From NCBI RefSeq assembly GCF_003315035.1, contig NZ_QNRE01000014.1, positions 152,413-216,412 on the forward strand: 64,000 bases of DNA. The letters are read 5' to 3'. Source of the stretch: Nocardia puris (lineage in GTDB: Bacteria; Actinomycetota; Actinomycetes; Mycobacteriales; Mycobacteriaceae). Below the pieces are notes generated by a model. That model was not told the DNA's origin, searched no databases, and saw nothing but the letters and a program-made list of their open reading frames with translations. Positions within the stretch are counted from its first letter, which is position 1. Each line of letters opens with the position of its first letter. This document shows positions 1 through 7,861 of this stretch, one piece after another. The position numbers were made by a program, and so were the translations under genes.

Positions 1-234
1 GGTGAGGACTTCCTGGAGCAGGTCGATCCTCTCGACGTTCGCGATGAATCCCTTCACTCCTCGCAGGAACGGCTCCACACCCGCCACCGTCCCGGCGATC
101 GGTCCCTCGAAGACGAGGTCACCGATGAGCAACGGCGCGAGTTGCGCACCGTCGCCGTACTTTTCGATGCCGCCCGTCAGGACGTCGTAGTAGTCCCGCA
201 ACACCTCGGGTGCGTGCTCGCTGACAACAGCCAT
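1..234 (-). CDS. SnoaL/NTF2-like protein, partial at window edge
   Basis: The gene runs off the left end, so only the first 78 residues are visible. It starts at an ATG (complement of 232-234) preceded by a GGAGAAGG ribosome binding site. The protein begins MAVVSEHAPEVLRDYY and continues with a helix and loop followed by LVFEGPIAGTVAGVEPFLRG. This layout is typical of SnoaL-like/NTF2-fold polyketide cyclase-type or ester-dienelactone hydrolase-like small proteins. It is transcribed divergently from an HxlR regulator, which suggests that the regulator controls it. The substrate is unknown. The family assignment rests on general pattern only. Confidence 0.55.
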   Translation of the reverse strand, partial: MAVVSEHAPEVLRDYYDVLTGGIEKYGDGAQLAPLLIGDLVFEGPIAGTVAGVEPFLRGVKGFIANVERIDLLQEVLT

Positions 235-324
235 GACCTTCTCCTCGGATCTCGCCGTCCGGTTGATAGTTTAGAATTTAAACCTATTGGTAGATTTTCT
301 CAACCAACTTGCTAGACTCGGAGG
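235..324. promoter_or_regulatory. AT-rich divergent promoter/operator of the HxlR pair
   Basis: This 90-bp gap separates two divergent genes and is strikingly AT-rich (about 265-305, with TTTAGAATTTAAA and TAGATTTTCT) in otherwise very GC-rich DNA. HxlR-family regulators normally bind AT-rich dyads in front of a divergently transcribed target, so this is the likely operator. The exact site is inference. Confidence 0.45.
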
Positions 325-984
325 GTGCGTTCGTACAACCAGTACTGCTCGATGGCCCGCGCCCTGGACCTGGTCGGGGACCGGTGGACCCTGTTGATCG
401 TGCGGGAACTGCTCACCCAGGGCCCGTGCCGTTTCGCCGATCTGCGGCGCGGCCTGCCCGGCATCGCCAGCAATCTGCTCGCCGACCGGCTCCGCGAGAT
501 GGAGGCGACCGGTCTGCTCGTGCGCACCGAGGAACCGCCGCCGGTCGCGGCGACGCTGATCCGCCTCACCGCGCGCGGCCGGGACCTGGGCGGCGTGGTC
601 GGCGAGCTGACCAGGTGGGGCGCGCCGCTCATGGCCACGCCGCCCGAGGACGACGAGTTCCGGGTGCACTGGTTCGCCCTGCCGCTACGCCATTTCGCCC
701 GCGACGGGGCCCCGGACGAACCCCCGGTCACGGTCCGGCTGGGCGATCTGTCCGACGGGTGCGATGTCCTCGCGGGCGGCGGCCGCGTCGACGTGCGCCC
801 CTGCTCGACCGACCGGCAGCCCGACGCCACCGTTACCGCCCCGCCGCAGGTATTGATCCGGCTGTTCACCGGGCAGATCTCGGTGCGCAAGGCCCAGGCC
901 GAAGGGCTGACGGTCAGCGGTTCCGTCGACGCGCTCGAACGCGTCCTACCCGAGAGAGGTGAACGCCGTGCCCGCCCGAGATGA
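325..984 (+). CDS. HxlR-family winged-helix transcriptional regulator
   Basis: The 219-residue protein opens with RSYNQYCSMARALDLVGDRW, the hallmark start of HxlR regulators: Cys near position 8, then the VGDRWTLLIVREL helix. A winged-helix DNA-binding domain fills about residues 8-100, with recognition-helix region GLPGIASNLLADRLREME. The C-terminal ~100 residues resemble an SCP2-like or ligand-sensing extension found in longer HxlR members. Translation starts at GTG 325. It overlaps the next gene, so the two are probably co-transcribed. HxlR proteins usually sense oxidative or electrophilic stress or small ligands; the signal here is unknown. Confidence 0.85.
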   Translation: MRSYNQYCSMARALDLVGDRWTLLIVRELLTQGPCRFADLRRGLPGIASNLLADRLREMEATGLLVRTEEPPPVAATLIRLTARGRDLGGVVGELTRWGAPLMATPPEDDEFRVHWFALPLRHFARDGAPDEPPVTVRLGDLSDGCDVLAGGGRVDVRPCSTDRQPDATVTAPPQVLIRLFTGQISVRKAQAEGLTVSGSVDALERVLPERGERRARPR

Positions 985-1324
985 CGTGCCCCATGTCGAT
1001 TTGCTGGACCGGATCGCCGCGGACTTCGCGGACGATCCGGAAGTCGCCACCGGCACCATGTTCCGCAGCCCCGGCCTGCGCGTCGGTGGAAAGATCTTCG
1101 CGTTCCTGGGATTCGAGGGCGAACTCATCGCCAAGCTTCCCCGCGAGCGCACGGAGGAACTGGTGGCATCCGGCGTCGCCCGTCGCGTGGTGATGGGCAA
1201 ACGCACCATGCGCGAATGGATCGAGTTCCCGCCCCGCCCCGACCGCGACGCGACCCTGGCGCTCTGGCGCGATATCGCGCGCGAGGCGCATCGGTACGTG
1301 GACGAGTTGCGCCGCGCGGGGTGA
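968..1324 (+). CDS. TfoX N-terminal domain-like protein
   Basis: The frame is open from GTG 959, but GTG 968 is preferred: a GAGAGAGG ribosome binding site (952-959) lies 8 nt upstream of it. The resulting protein of about 118 residues begins MPARDDVPHVDLLDRIAADF. It contains the pattern GTMFRSPGLRVGGKIFAF followed by GELIAKLPRER and ends in a short helix. This matches the TfoX/Sxy N-terminal domain (MMCQ/YjbR-like fold) common as small standalone proteins in Actinobacteria. It overlaps the end of the HxlR gene, so it is likely translated from the same mRNA. Biochemical function is unknown. Confidence 0.7.
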   Translation: MPARDDVPHVDLLDRIAADFADDPEVATGTMFRSPGLRVGGKIFAFLGFEGELIAKLPRERTEELVASGVARRVVMGKRTMREWIEFPPRPDRDATLALWRDIAREAHRYVDELRRAG

Positions 1325-1463
1325 GAGGGGGTGCGCTGCTAACCGCGAACCGCGAACCTCGAAAGAGCATTCCCCTCGTCGATTGCTTGTGCCCGAGGGG
1401 CTCTCGGCACCGGCATCGTCGCCCCGACCGGCCGACCGCATGACCGGCCGACCGCCCCGATCC

Positions 1464-2060
1464 TCAGCGGCGAGTCGTCCGAGCGCCGAGTTCACCGACG
1501 GCCATCACCACGCCGCCGATCGCGAAGACCACGAAACCGCTGGTGAAGTCCTGGTGCGAGCTCTGGGTGGAGATCGCGGCGAACCCTATGAACCAGCCGA
1601 CCGCGGCGATGAAACCGCCTACCCAGAGGCAGGCTTTGGTCCACATCGGGGCCGCGCTGAAATCGTCGGGATGCGGGGCACCGTTCGTGGTGATGGTCGT
1701 GACGGTGTTGTCGCGGCCGACATTGGTACCCGAACCGATGACGAGCTGCCCGAAGGTGTTCTGCCCCTCGATCGTGACCTGGCCGGTCAATTCGTCCAGC
1801 CGGGTGCGCAATTCGGAGATGTCACGGGCGAAATCCGGATCGTCCTCGGCCGCTTCCTCGAGCGCCGCGGCGACCCGCGCCCGCGCGCTGACGCTGTCGG
1901 TGTTGCGCGCGAGGTCGGCGACCGCCCGGCCCCCGAGCTTCGCGGTGACCAGTTCGGTGAGCGCGCCGAACGCCCGATCCAGATTCTCGTCCACCCACCG
2001 GGATCCCGCTCCCCCGAGCGCCGCCGCGAGATACCCGGCGATCGCTGCCGCGTCGAACAT
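1464..2060 (-). CDS. Two-TM protein with amyloid-motif-like segment, unknown function
   Basis: The start is set at ATG 2060 because a strong GGAGG lies 6 nt upstream; the frame is open slightly further. The 198-residue product begins MFDAAAIAGYLAAALGG, an N-terminal helix with an amphipathic face, followed by a helical region to about residue 95. A Gly/Asn-rich stretch (about residues 100-128: NTFGQLVIGSGTNVGRDN, then TVTTITT) comes next. Two hydrophobic segments lie at about 142-162 and 170-190. The alternating polar/Val/Ile segment with conserved-looking G and N resembles bacterial amyloid signalling motifs that pair with NLR-type sensors. That reading is inference. It is a lone gene between two unrelated genes. 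Confidence 0.6.
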   Translation of the reverse strand: MFDAAAIAGYLAAALGGAGSRWVDENLDRAFGALTELVTAKLGGRAVADLARNTDSVSARARVAAALEEAAEDDPDFARDISELRTRLDELTGQVTIEGQNTFGQLVIGSGTNVGRDNTVTTITTNGAPHPDDFSAAPMWTKACLWVGGFIAAVGWFIGFAAISTQSSHQDFTSGFVVFAIGGVVMAVGELGARTTRR

Positions 2061-2560
2061 GCCCACCTCCAGGGGCCGCACCGGCAAAAGATACTCCTCA
2101 CATCGCGGGGACCCGCGCGCCCGTTTCAGGAACTGAGCAACGCTAATTGGTTTGGCGCCGAGGCGGATTCACCGGCGCTCGGCAGCGGCGTCCGAGCGAT
2201 GCGGGGGCGATCACGCGCGGACGTGGCATGGTCGCCCGGCAGCGGCGGCCGAGCGGGTGCCGGCGATCACGCGCGGGCGTCGCACGGTCGCCGGCCGCCG
2301 GTCCGCCCCGCGCCGGGCTGCCGTACGCGCGCGGGCGGTGGGTCCGCGTGAGATTTGCCGGGCCCAACCGCACGCGGACGTGTACTGTGGTTCTCGGCAA
2401 CTCACGAAAGATTGATACCGACCGTCGCGAATTCGAGCCGCCTGCCACCCCCCGAAACCCGAACGGTACGGCCGCGTCCAGCCCGTCGAGCACCCGCTCC
2501 GGCCGTGGACGCCCCCCGCGCTCACGAACGAATGCTCTAAGGAACAAAAGGAGTATCGAG
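2061..2560. other. 500-bp gene-poor stretch with a tandem duplication
   Basis: No convincing coding region lies here. The open frames in both directions are arginine/proline-rich shadows of GC-rich DNA. The stretch contains an imperfect tandem duplication (2179-2291, listed separately). Downstream is the 5' leader of the 51-codon gene, with a possible -10 TACTGT at 2383-2388. Confidence 0.5.
2179..2291. repeat. Imperfect ~57-bp tandem duplication
   Basis: Two adjacent copies share GGCAGCGGCG, CCGAGCG, GCGATCACGCGCGG and a final GGTCGC in the same order. They differ by scattered substitutions and small indels. Copy 1 spans about 2179-2235 and copy 2 about 2236-2291. The repeat lies outside any supported gene. 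Confidence 0.6.
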
Positions 2561-2716
2561 ATGAACGACAGTCAGCCGAGCCTTTTCAGCCACGTGCCCG
2601 CTGCCGCCGAGCAATACCCCACCCCCGCCGCGGACATCGACTTCCGCCCCACCTTCAGCAGCCCCAACCGCCCGCGCACCACGCGCGAGTCGACGGACGG
2701 GGAACTCGGCCGCTGA
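2561..2716 (+). CDS. Orphan 51-residue peptide with strong ribosome binding site
   Basis: An AAAGGAG site (2547-2553) sits 7 nt before ATG 2561, the best-looking ribosome binding site in this gene-poor zone. The peptide is hydrophilic and proline-rich. It begins MNDSQPSLFSHVPAAAEQYP, has a central DIDFRPTF, and ends TRESTDGELGR. It has no signal peptide, membrane segment or cysteine. A weak hairpin (CGCAGG at 2732-2737 with CCTGCG at 2746-2751) follows the stop. It could be a modified-peptide precursor or a small regulatory protein. No maturation enzyme is visible nearby, so no function is assigned. Confidence 0.5.
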   Translation: MNDSQPSLFSHVPAAAEQYPTPAADIDFRPTFSSPNRPRTTRESTDGELGR

Positions 2717-2777
2717 ACCCGGAGGTCGCTCCGCAGGTGAAAACCCCTGCGTAAGGACAACACCGGCGCGGTTCTCG

Positions 2778-3050
2778 TCACCTTGTTGAGTCATGCTCGC
2801 TCTCGGGCGGTTTCGGTCCGTATGCCGTGGTCAGGCCGTCGGCCAAGGAGCGATCTACGGCGTCGGCGTACCCGTCGATGAGCGCCCGAACGTCGCCGTC
2901 CGACGGGCCGCGCGCGAGCCGACCGGCAACTCGGCCACCGAACGGCGGTAATCGTCGGCCCGCTCGAGGCCGGACGCAGCCGTCGCCGGACCGCACGTGC
3001 GCGCTTCGGCTCCGTCCGAGAGGATTTCGGTGAACCCGGATTTCGGGAAT
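2778..3050 (-). pseudogene. Probable frameshifted gene remnant
   Basis: Two overlapping minus-strand frames each look protein-like over only half their length. One reads SGLERADDYRRSVAELPVG and then turns to low-complexity nonsense. The other is nonsense upstream and then reads DGDVRALIDGYADAVDRSLA and DGLTTAYGPKPPE before its stop at 2778. Joining them at about 2895-2920 gives one continuous helical sequence. That suggests a single-base indel in a decayed gene or a sequencing error. The family is not recognised, and the upstream part is not identifiable. Confidence 0.35.
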
Positions 3051-3238
3051 CGCCGACGATGGGTTGGCGAATTTCGATGTGCGCACGGCCGATTCGGGGG
3101 GGGCGACCAAACGAACTGGATCGCCGACTCCCCCGTGATCTCGAGAGAACATGGGTAACTCATCGGGGGCGGGCTGACCCAACCCACTTCCCTCCGAGAG
3201 ACGGCAGCTCGAGTCACCCCACACCTGGCGCAGCCGCC

Positions 3239-3796
3239 TTATACGCGGAGAGGCGGGACAGCAACTCAGCGCAAGGCATCGTTGCGGCGCTTCGGGACTT
3301 CGCCGATGCGGCGGCCCCGGCCGGTGACCTCGTGCGCGTGTACTACCTGGAGTTGTACGGCGGCAAGGTCACTGCGGCGAGCAAGCAATACACCGGCACC
3401 CGGGCGATCGGCTACCGGCTGTTCGACGTGGTCGAGCTGGCCGACTACGCATCGGTGCTGCGCCGCCTGCTCGCCGACATCTCCGCGTGGCGCGACGCCG
3501 GCGGGCAGCCGTTCCTGGACGAAACCCGCCTCGCCGCGGCCGCGGAACAGGCGGGCCTCGAACTCACGCCCCGGCTGTTCACCGTGGACGCCGCCGACCT
3601 CCCCCGCGACGTCGCGGCGACCCACGAACTGCTGGCCGACCGCCTGCCGGTCACCCGCTGCGGCCTCGACCAGTCCGCGGGCGGCCACCCCGAGGGCATC
3701 GTCCTGCGCACCGAGGACCGCTCGGTCATCGCCAAGGCCCGCTTCGAGGACTACGCGCGCACATTGCGCCGCAGGGAGCGCGCCACCGCACGCTGA
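3239..3796 (+). pseudogene. 5'-truncated RNA ligase (Rnl2-like) remnant
   Basis: The frame is open from 3059, but recognisable sequence begins near 3239 (LYAERRDSN). It continues VRVYYLELYGGKVTAASKQY (nucleotidyltransferase motif III region), then LFDVVEL (IIIa), HPEGIVLRTEDR (motif IV) and VIAKARFEDYARTLRR (motif V). These are the C-terminal motifs of RNA ligase family nucleotidyltransferases. The N-terminal part with motif I (KxDG, the lysine that takes AMP) is absent in all frames upstream. The gene is therefore almost certainly inactive. An 8-G homopolymer (3097-3104) lies upstream of the remnant. A strong terminator follows. Confidence 0.6.
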
Positions 3797-3828
3797 GGGT
3801 GCCGACGCGGCACTTCCCACCCAACCCG

Positions 3829-3861
3829 AAACGGCCCGGACCATGCAGGTCCGGGCCGTTT
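3829..3861. terminator. Bidirectional rho-independent terminator
   Basis: A perfect 14-bp stem (AAACGGCCCGGACC / GGTCCGGGCCGTTT) encloses the 5-nt loop ATGCA. TCCTT follows on the plus strand. It separates the RNA ligase remnant from the convergent oxidoreductase gene. Confidence 0.85.
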
Positions 3862-3907
3862 CCTTGCTCGGCTCGGCGGCGTCACGATCCCGAGCCGGGT
3901 CCTGAGG

Positions 3908-6900
3908 TCAGCAGGCGGGCGGGTCGATTCCCAACTCGCGCAGGCGATCCCGGTACTGCGCCACGTTGGCGAGCTTCACGTCCTCGTACCCGCGCACCAT
4001 GTCGGGCAGCCCGGCCACCTCGACGGCCCGGTCGTACCCGGCGGTGTCGAGACGCGCGGCCAGATCCTCGATCGTCGCGGTGTAGTGGGACAGCAGTTCT
4101 CGCTCCACGCGGCGCACGTGGGCGTAGCCGAAGGGGTCGAACTTGGTGCCGCGCAGGCGCTTCCCCATCGCCAGCAGCCGCAGCGTGAAGTGGCTGCGCG
4201 GCGCCATGCCGATCTTCTTGGTGCGCCCCATCGCCCGCAGCACCGGCGGGTGCAGACGGTAGGTGAGGTTGGCGCCGTCGGGCACCTGCGCCGCCACCTC
4301 GGCCAGGAAGGCCGGGTCGGTGAGCCGGCGCGCCACCTCGTACTCGTCCTTGTAGGCGGTGAACTTGTAGAGCCCGCGCGCCACCTGCTCGCTGAACTCG
4401 GTGCGCTCGGTCACCGCGCGCTCGGCCTCCCACACCCGCTGCACGGTGCGCACGTATTCCCGCGCGACGGCCGCGTTCTGGTAGCCGACCAGTTCCGCCG
4501 CGCGCAGCTCGACCAGCCGTCGGGTCTCGCCCGTGGCGGTGAGTCCGTCGAACAGGTTCGCGGGCAACGGAATCGGCGTCGGCTCCGGCCGCTCAGGACG
4601 GGTGGCCGCCGCGAACTCCTCGGGCCGCGCGATCGCCAGCCGTCCCCAGCGGAACGCCTCGATATTGGCCGCCACGGCGACACCGTTGATCTCGATGGCC
4701 TCCTCGATCGCCGAGGCGGGCAGCCGCAGCCCGCCCACCTGGTAGGCCGCGCCGACCAGCATCAGGTTGGCGGCGGCGGTGTTGCCGAACAGCGTCTCGG
4801 CCGCGGCGAGCGCGTCGAAGGAGTGCAGCGAGCGCGACACCTTCGCCAGCCGCGCCAGCAGCAGCGACTCGTCGGGGTGCGCCACCGACTTGTCGTAGAC
4901 CATCGCGCCCGTCGGGGTGCGGCTGGTGGACGCCACCGCGATGGTCGAGTCCGCGTTGCCATAGGCGAGGTTCTTGTTGTCGGTGGCGGCGAGCAGGTCG
5001 AACGCGATCACGCAGTCCGCCGAGGCGGGCGCGAGCCGGTTCGCGGGTTCGAGCGCACCCCCGGCGAACCGCAGGTGCGACACCACCGGACCGGCCTTCT
5101 GGCTCAACCCGATCTGGTCCAGGCTCGCCACCTCGTACCCGGCGCGCATGGCGGCGGTGGCCAGCACCTGGTTCACCGTCACGATGCCGGTGCCGCCGAT
5201 GCCGGCGAGGAAGACGTTCTGCGTGCCGGTCGGCGGCGCGAGCGCGAGTTCGGGCAGGCGCGGCGGCTCGGCGCGGCGGGCGCTCTTGCGCTTGCGCGGC
5301 TGCTCGGGCAGTTCCACCGTGACGAACGACGGGCAGTCGCCGTCCAAGCAGCTGTAATCGGTGTTGCAGGAGGTCTGGTCGATGCGGGTCTTGCGCCCGA
5401 ACTCGGTCTCCACCGGCTGTACCGACAGGCAGTTCGACTTCACACCGCAGTCGCCGCACCCCTCGCACACGGCCTCGTTGATGACCACCCGGGTGCGCCG
5501 CGTGGGCAGGGTGCCGCGCTTGCGCTGGCGCCGCGCGTCGGCCGCGCAGTGCTGGTCGTAGATGAGCACGGTCACGCCGGGGATCTCGCGCAGCATGCGC
5601 TGCGCCTCGTCGAGCCGGTCGCGGTGCCACAGCAGCGTGCCGGGGGCCAGATCGCGCTTGCGGTAGCGGCCGGGCTCGTCGGCGCAGACCACGATCCGCC
5701 GCACCCCTTCGAGATGCAGTTTGTGGGTCAGCTTCGGCACGCCGATCGCGCCTTCGGCGTCCTGCGCGCCGGTCATGGCGACCACGTCGTTGTGCAGGAG
5801 TTTGAAGGTGATGTTCACCCCGGCCGCGACGCACGCCTGCACCGCGAGCTGCCCGGAGTGGAAATACGTTCCGTCGCCGATGTTCTGGAACAGGTGCGGC
5901 ACGTCGGTGAACGGCGCCTGCCCGATCCACTGCGCGCCCTCGCCGCCCATCTGGGTCAGCCCGGTGACGGCGCTGTCGGTGCGTCCCGACATCGTCACCA
6001 TGGTGTGGCAGCCGATGCCGCCGCCCGCGAGCGAACCCTCCGGCACGGCGGTCGACCGGTTGTGAGGGCATCCGCTACAGAAATACGCGGCCCGTTTCGT
6101 GGACAGCACCGACAGCGACAATGGTTGCGGCAGCGGGCGTTTCAATTCCAGGTAATCGCCGAGCACGCGGCGCAGCGGTGCCGCGATCCGGCCGGAGGTG
6201 AGTTCACCGTTCGGGCTGAACAATTCGCGCCCGCGCGCGTCCCGCTTACCCAGGATGGCGGGCGCGTCGGCGGTGCCGTAAAGGATTTCGCGGATCTGCG
6301 TTTCCACGAACGCGGTCTTGTCCTCCACCACGACGAGCCGCTCGAGCCCCTGCGCGAAACGCCGGACACAGTCCGGGGCAATGGGATACGGCATGCCGAT
6401 GCGCAACAGCCGGACACCCGCGCGCATCAGGTCGTCGTCGGTCACCCCGAGGTCGGTGAGCGCCTGGCGCACCGCGTCGAAGGTGGTGCCGGTGGCGGCG
6501 ACGCCCACCACCGCGCGCGGCGGATCGACCTCGATCACGTCGAGTTCGTTGCGGGTGCTGTAGGCCTTGACCAGCTCCCAGCGCGGCCCGTAGAGGTCGG
6601 CCTCGGCGATCACGCTGTCCGTCGGTGCGGCCATCGGACGCTGCCGGTAGACGAACGGCTTTCCCTCCCATTCGATCTCGGGCACCACGATGTCGAATTC
6701 GCCGACCGAACCGTCCACGGTCCAGGCGCCGTCGGCGACATCGGCCACGATCTTCAGCGCCACCAGGCACCCCGAGGCCCGCGACAGCGCGACACCGTGC
6801 AGACCCATGGTGATGATCTCGCGGGCGTTGCGCGGGAACAGGACCGGGATGTTCATCGCGGCCAGCGACCGTTCGCTCACCGCGGGCACGGTCGAGGACT

Positions 6901-7375
6901 TCGACGCGGGATCGTCACCCACCAGCAGCAGCACCCCGCCACCCGCGTTGGCGCCGTACATGTTCGCGTGCCGTAGCGCGTCGGTCGCCCGGTCCAGGCC
7001 GGGCCCCTTGCCGTACCACACGCCGACCACGCCGTCGTGCGTCGAATTGCCCGCGGGGAGCCGGCCTTGGCTTCCCCACACCGAGGTGGCGGCCAATTCC
7101 TCGTTCAGGCCGGGCACGAAGGAGATGTCGTGTTCGGCGAGCACCTTCGGCATCCCCGACAGCATCCGGTCCACCCCGCCCAGCGGGCTGCCCTGGTAGC
7201 CGGACACGAAGGTGCCGACGCGCCGTCCGGCGCGCAGGTCGCGCACGTGCTGTTCCACCAGCTGGCGGGCGATCGCCTGCACGCCGGTGAGCACGACGGT
7301 GCCCGAGCCGACGCGGTAGCGGTCGGCGAGGTCGTAGGGCGCGGTGCTCAGATCGCGGTCGGCGAGTTCGGTCAT
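3908..7375 (-). CDS. Fused indolepyruvate ferredoxin oxidoreductase
   Basis: This 1155-residue enzyme belongs to the fused 2-oxoacid:ferredoxin oxidoreductases that oxidatively decarboxylate aryl pyruvates to aryl-acyl-CoA in aromatic amino acid breakdown. The N-terminal pyrimidine-binding domain (about 15-400) is followed by a TPP-binding domain with CSGCPHNRS (about 430) and GDGTYFHSG (about 495). A cysteine-rich cluster (about 638-680: CEGCGDCGVKSNC, then CNTDYSC) is consistent with iron-sulfur binding. The gamma-subunit domain has GIGGTGIVTVNQ (about 725), and a helical C-terminal domain ends the protein. The start ATG has AGGAGTGA upstream. The length is normal for the fused bacterial form. 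It is monocistronic, divergent from a kinase operon and closed by the terminator at 3829-3861. Confidence 0.9.
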   Translation of the reverse strand: MTELADRDLSTAPYDLADRYRVGSGTVVLTGVQAIARQLVEQHVRDLRAGRRVGTFVSGYQGSPLGGVDRMLSGMPKVLAEHDISFVPGLNEELAATSVWGSQGRLPAGNSTHDGVVGVWYGKGPGLDRATDALRHANMYGANAGGGVLLLVGDDPASKSSTVPAVSERSLAAMNIPVLFPRNAREIITMGLHGVALSRASGCLVALKIVADVADGAWTVDGSVGEFDIVVPEIEWEGKPFVYRQRPMAAPTDSVIAEADLYGPRWELVKAYSTRNELDVIEVDPPRAVVGVAATGTTFDAVRQALTDLGVTDDDLMRAGVRLLRIGMPYPIAPDCVRRFAQGLERLVVVEDKTAFVETQIREILYGTADAPAILGKRDARGRELFSPNGELTSGRIAAPLRRVLGDYLELKRPLPQPLSLSVLSTKRAAYFCSGCPHNRSTAVPEGSLAGGGIGCHTMVTMSGRTDSAVTGLTQMGGEGAQWIGQAPFTDVPHLFQNIGDGTYFHSGQLAVQACVAAGVNITFKLLHNDVVAMTGAQDAEGAIGVPKLTHKLHLEGVRRIVVCADEPGRYRKRDLAPGTLLWHRDRLDEAQRMLREIPGVTVLIYDQHCAADARRQRKRGTLPTRRTRVVINEAVCEGCGDCGVKSNCLSVQPVETEFGRKTRIDQTSCNTDYSCLDGDCPSFVTVELPEQPRKRKSARRAEPPRLPELALAPPTGTQNVFLAGIGGTGIVTVNQVLATAAMRAGYEVASLDQIGLSQKAGPVVSHLRFAGGALEPANRLAPASADCVIAFDLLAATDNKNLAYGNADSTIAVASTSRTPTGAMVYDKSVAHPDESLLLARLAKVSRSLHSFDALAAAETLFGNTAAANLMLVGAAYQVGGLRLPASAIEEAIEINGVAVAANIEAFRWGRLAIARPEEFAAATRPERPEPTPIPLPANLFDGLTATGETRRLVELRAAELVGYQNAAVAREYVRTVQRVWEAERAVTERTEFSEQVARGLYKFTAYKDEYEVARRLTDPAFLAEVAAQVPDGANLTYRLHPPVLRAMGRTKKIGMAPRSHFTLRLLAMGKRLRGTKFDPFGYAHVRRVERELLSHYTATIEDLAARLDTAGYDRAVEVAGLPDMVRGYEDVKLANVAQYRDRLRELGIDPPAC

Positions 7376-7861
7376 CGGTCACTCCTGGATTCCGGCGCCG
7401 GTGGGCGCCCGACATCGTTGAGCATCTGGTGCCGATATCCTGTCCCGAGTAAGCGAGATGAACAATAGTTGGATTTGAACTTGCGCAATGTGCACTGTTT
7501 CGACGAGACCAACTGGGCACTCACTGCGCAGGATGTGACATCGCTGTGACCGCGACCACTCCCCGGGCCCGGGCCGACCCCCGACGGCCGCGCTGGAATC
7601 ACGCGAAACACCCGGAACCGGTGCCGCGCGAACCGGAACCTGTTTCCGGTTTCGGTAGCACACGCGAATAACTCGTGCATACGGGGCTCTATGGTGCCGC
7701 GGCGGTTTCCCGCCGGTCGGCGACCGTTCCCGTTGTATTGCGTGGCTGATCTTCCACTGGCTAGGGTGGCTTTCCGACGACCGGTGCGGCGCCGTCGTCG
7801 GCCTTTCCCGGCCGTTATTCGCAAGGGGGGCAGCAATGCCCAGAAGTAGGCAAGATCTTCG
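7376..7861. promoter_or_regulatory. Divergent intergenic region, oxidoreductase / kinase operon
   Basis: This 486-bp gap contains no credible gene. It holds both divergent promoters. Its left part (7440-7500) is relatively AT-rich and includes the perfect palindrome TTGCGCAA at 7481-7488, close to the oxidoreductase start. Lrp/AsnC-type regulators use comparable dyads, so this could be an amino-acid-responsive operator. No such regulator is encoded next to it. Confidence 0.4.

Noticed and set aside
3097..3104. 8-G homopolymer as a phase-variation switch
   Set aside because: It lies in the noncoding or degraded region upstream of the truncated ligase, and no gene is turned on or off by its length.
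4085..6976. 963-codon plus-strand open frame
   Set aside because: It is the antisense shadow of the indolepyruvate oxidoreductase. Its translation is His/Arg/Gly/Val-rich with no motif.
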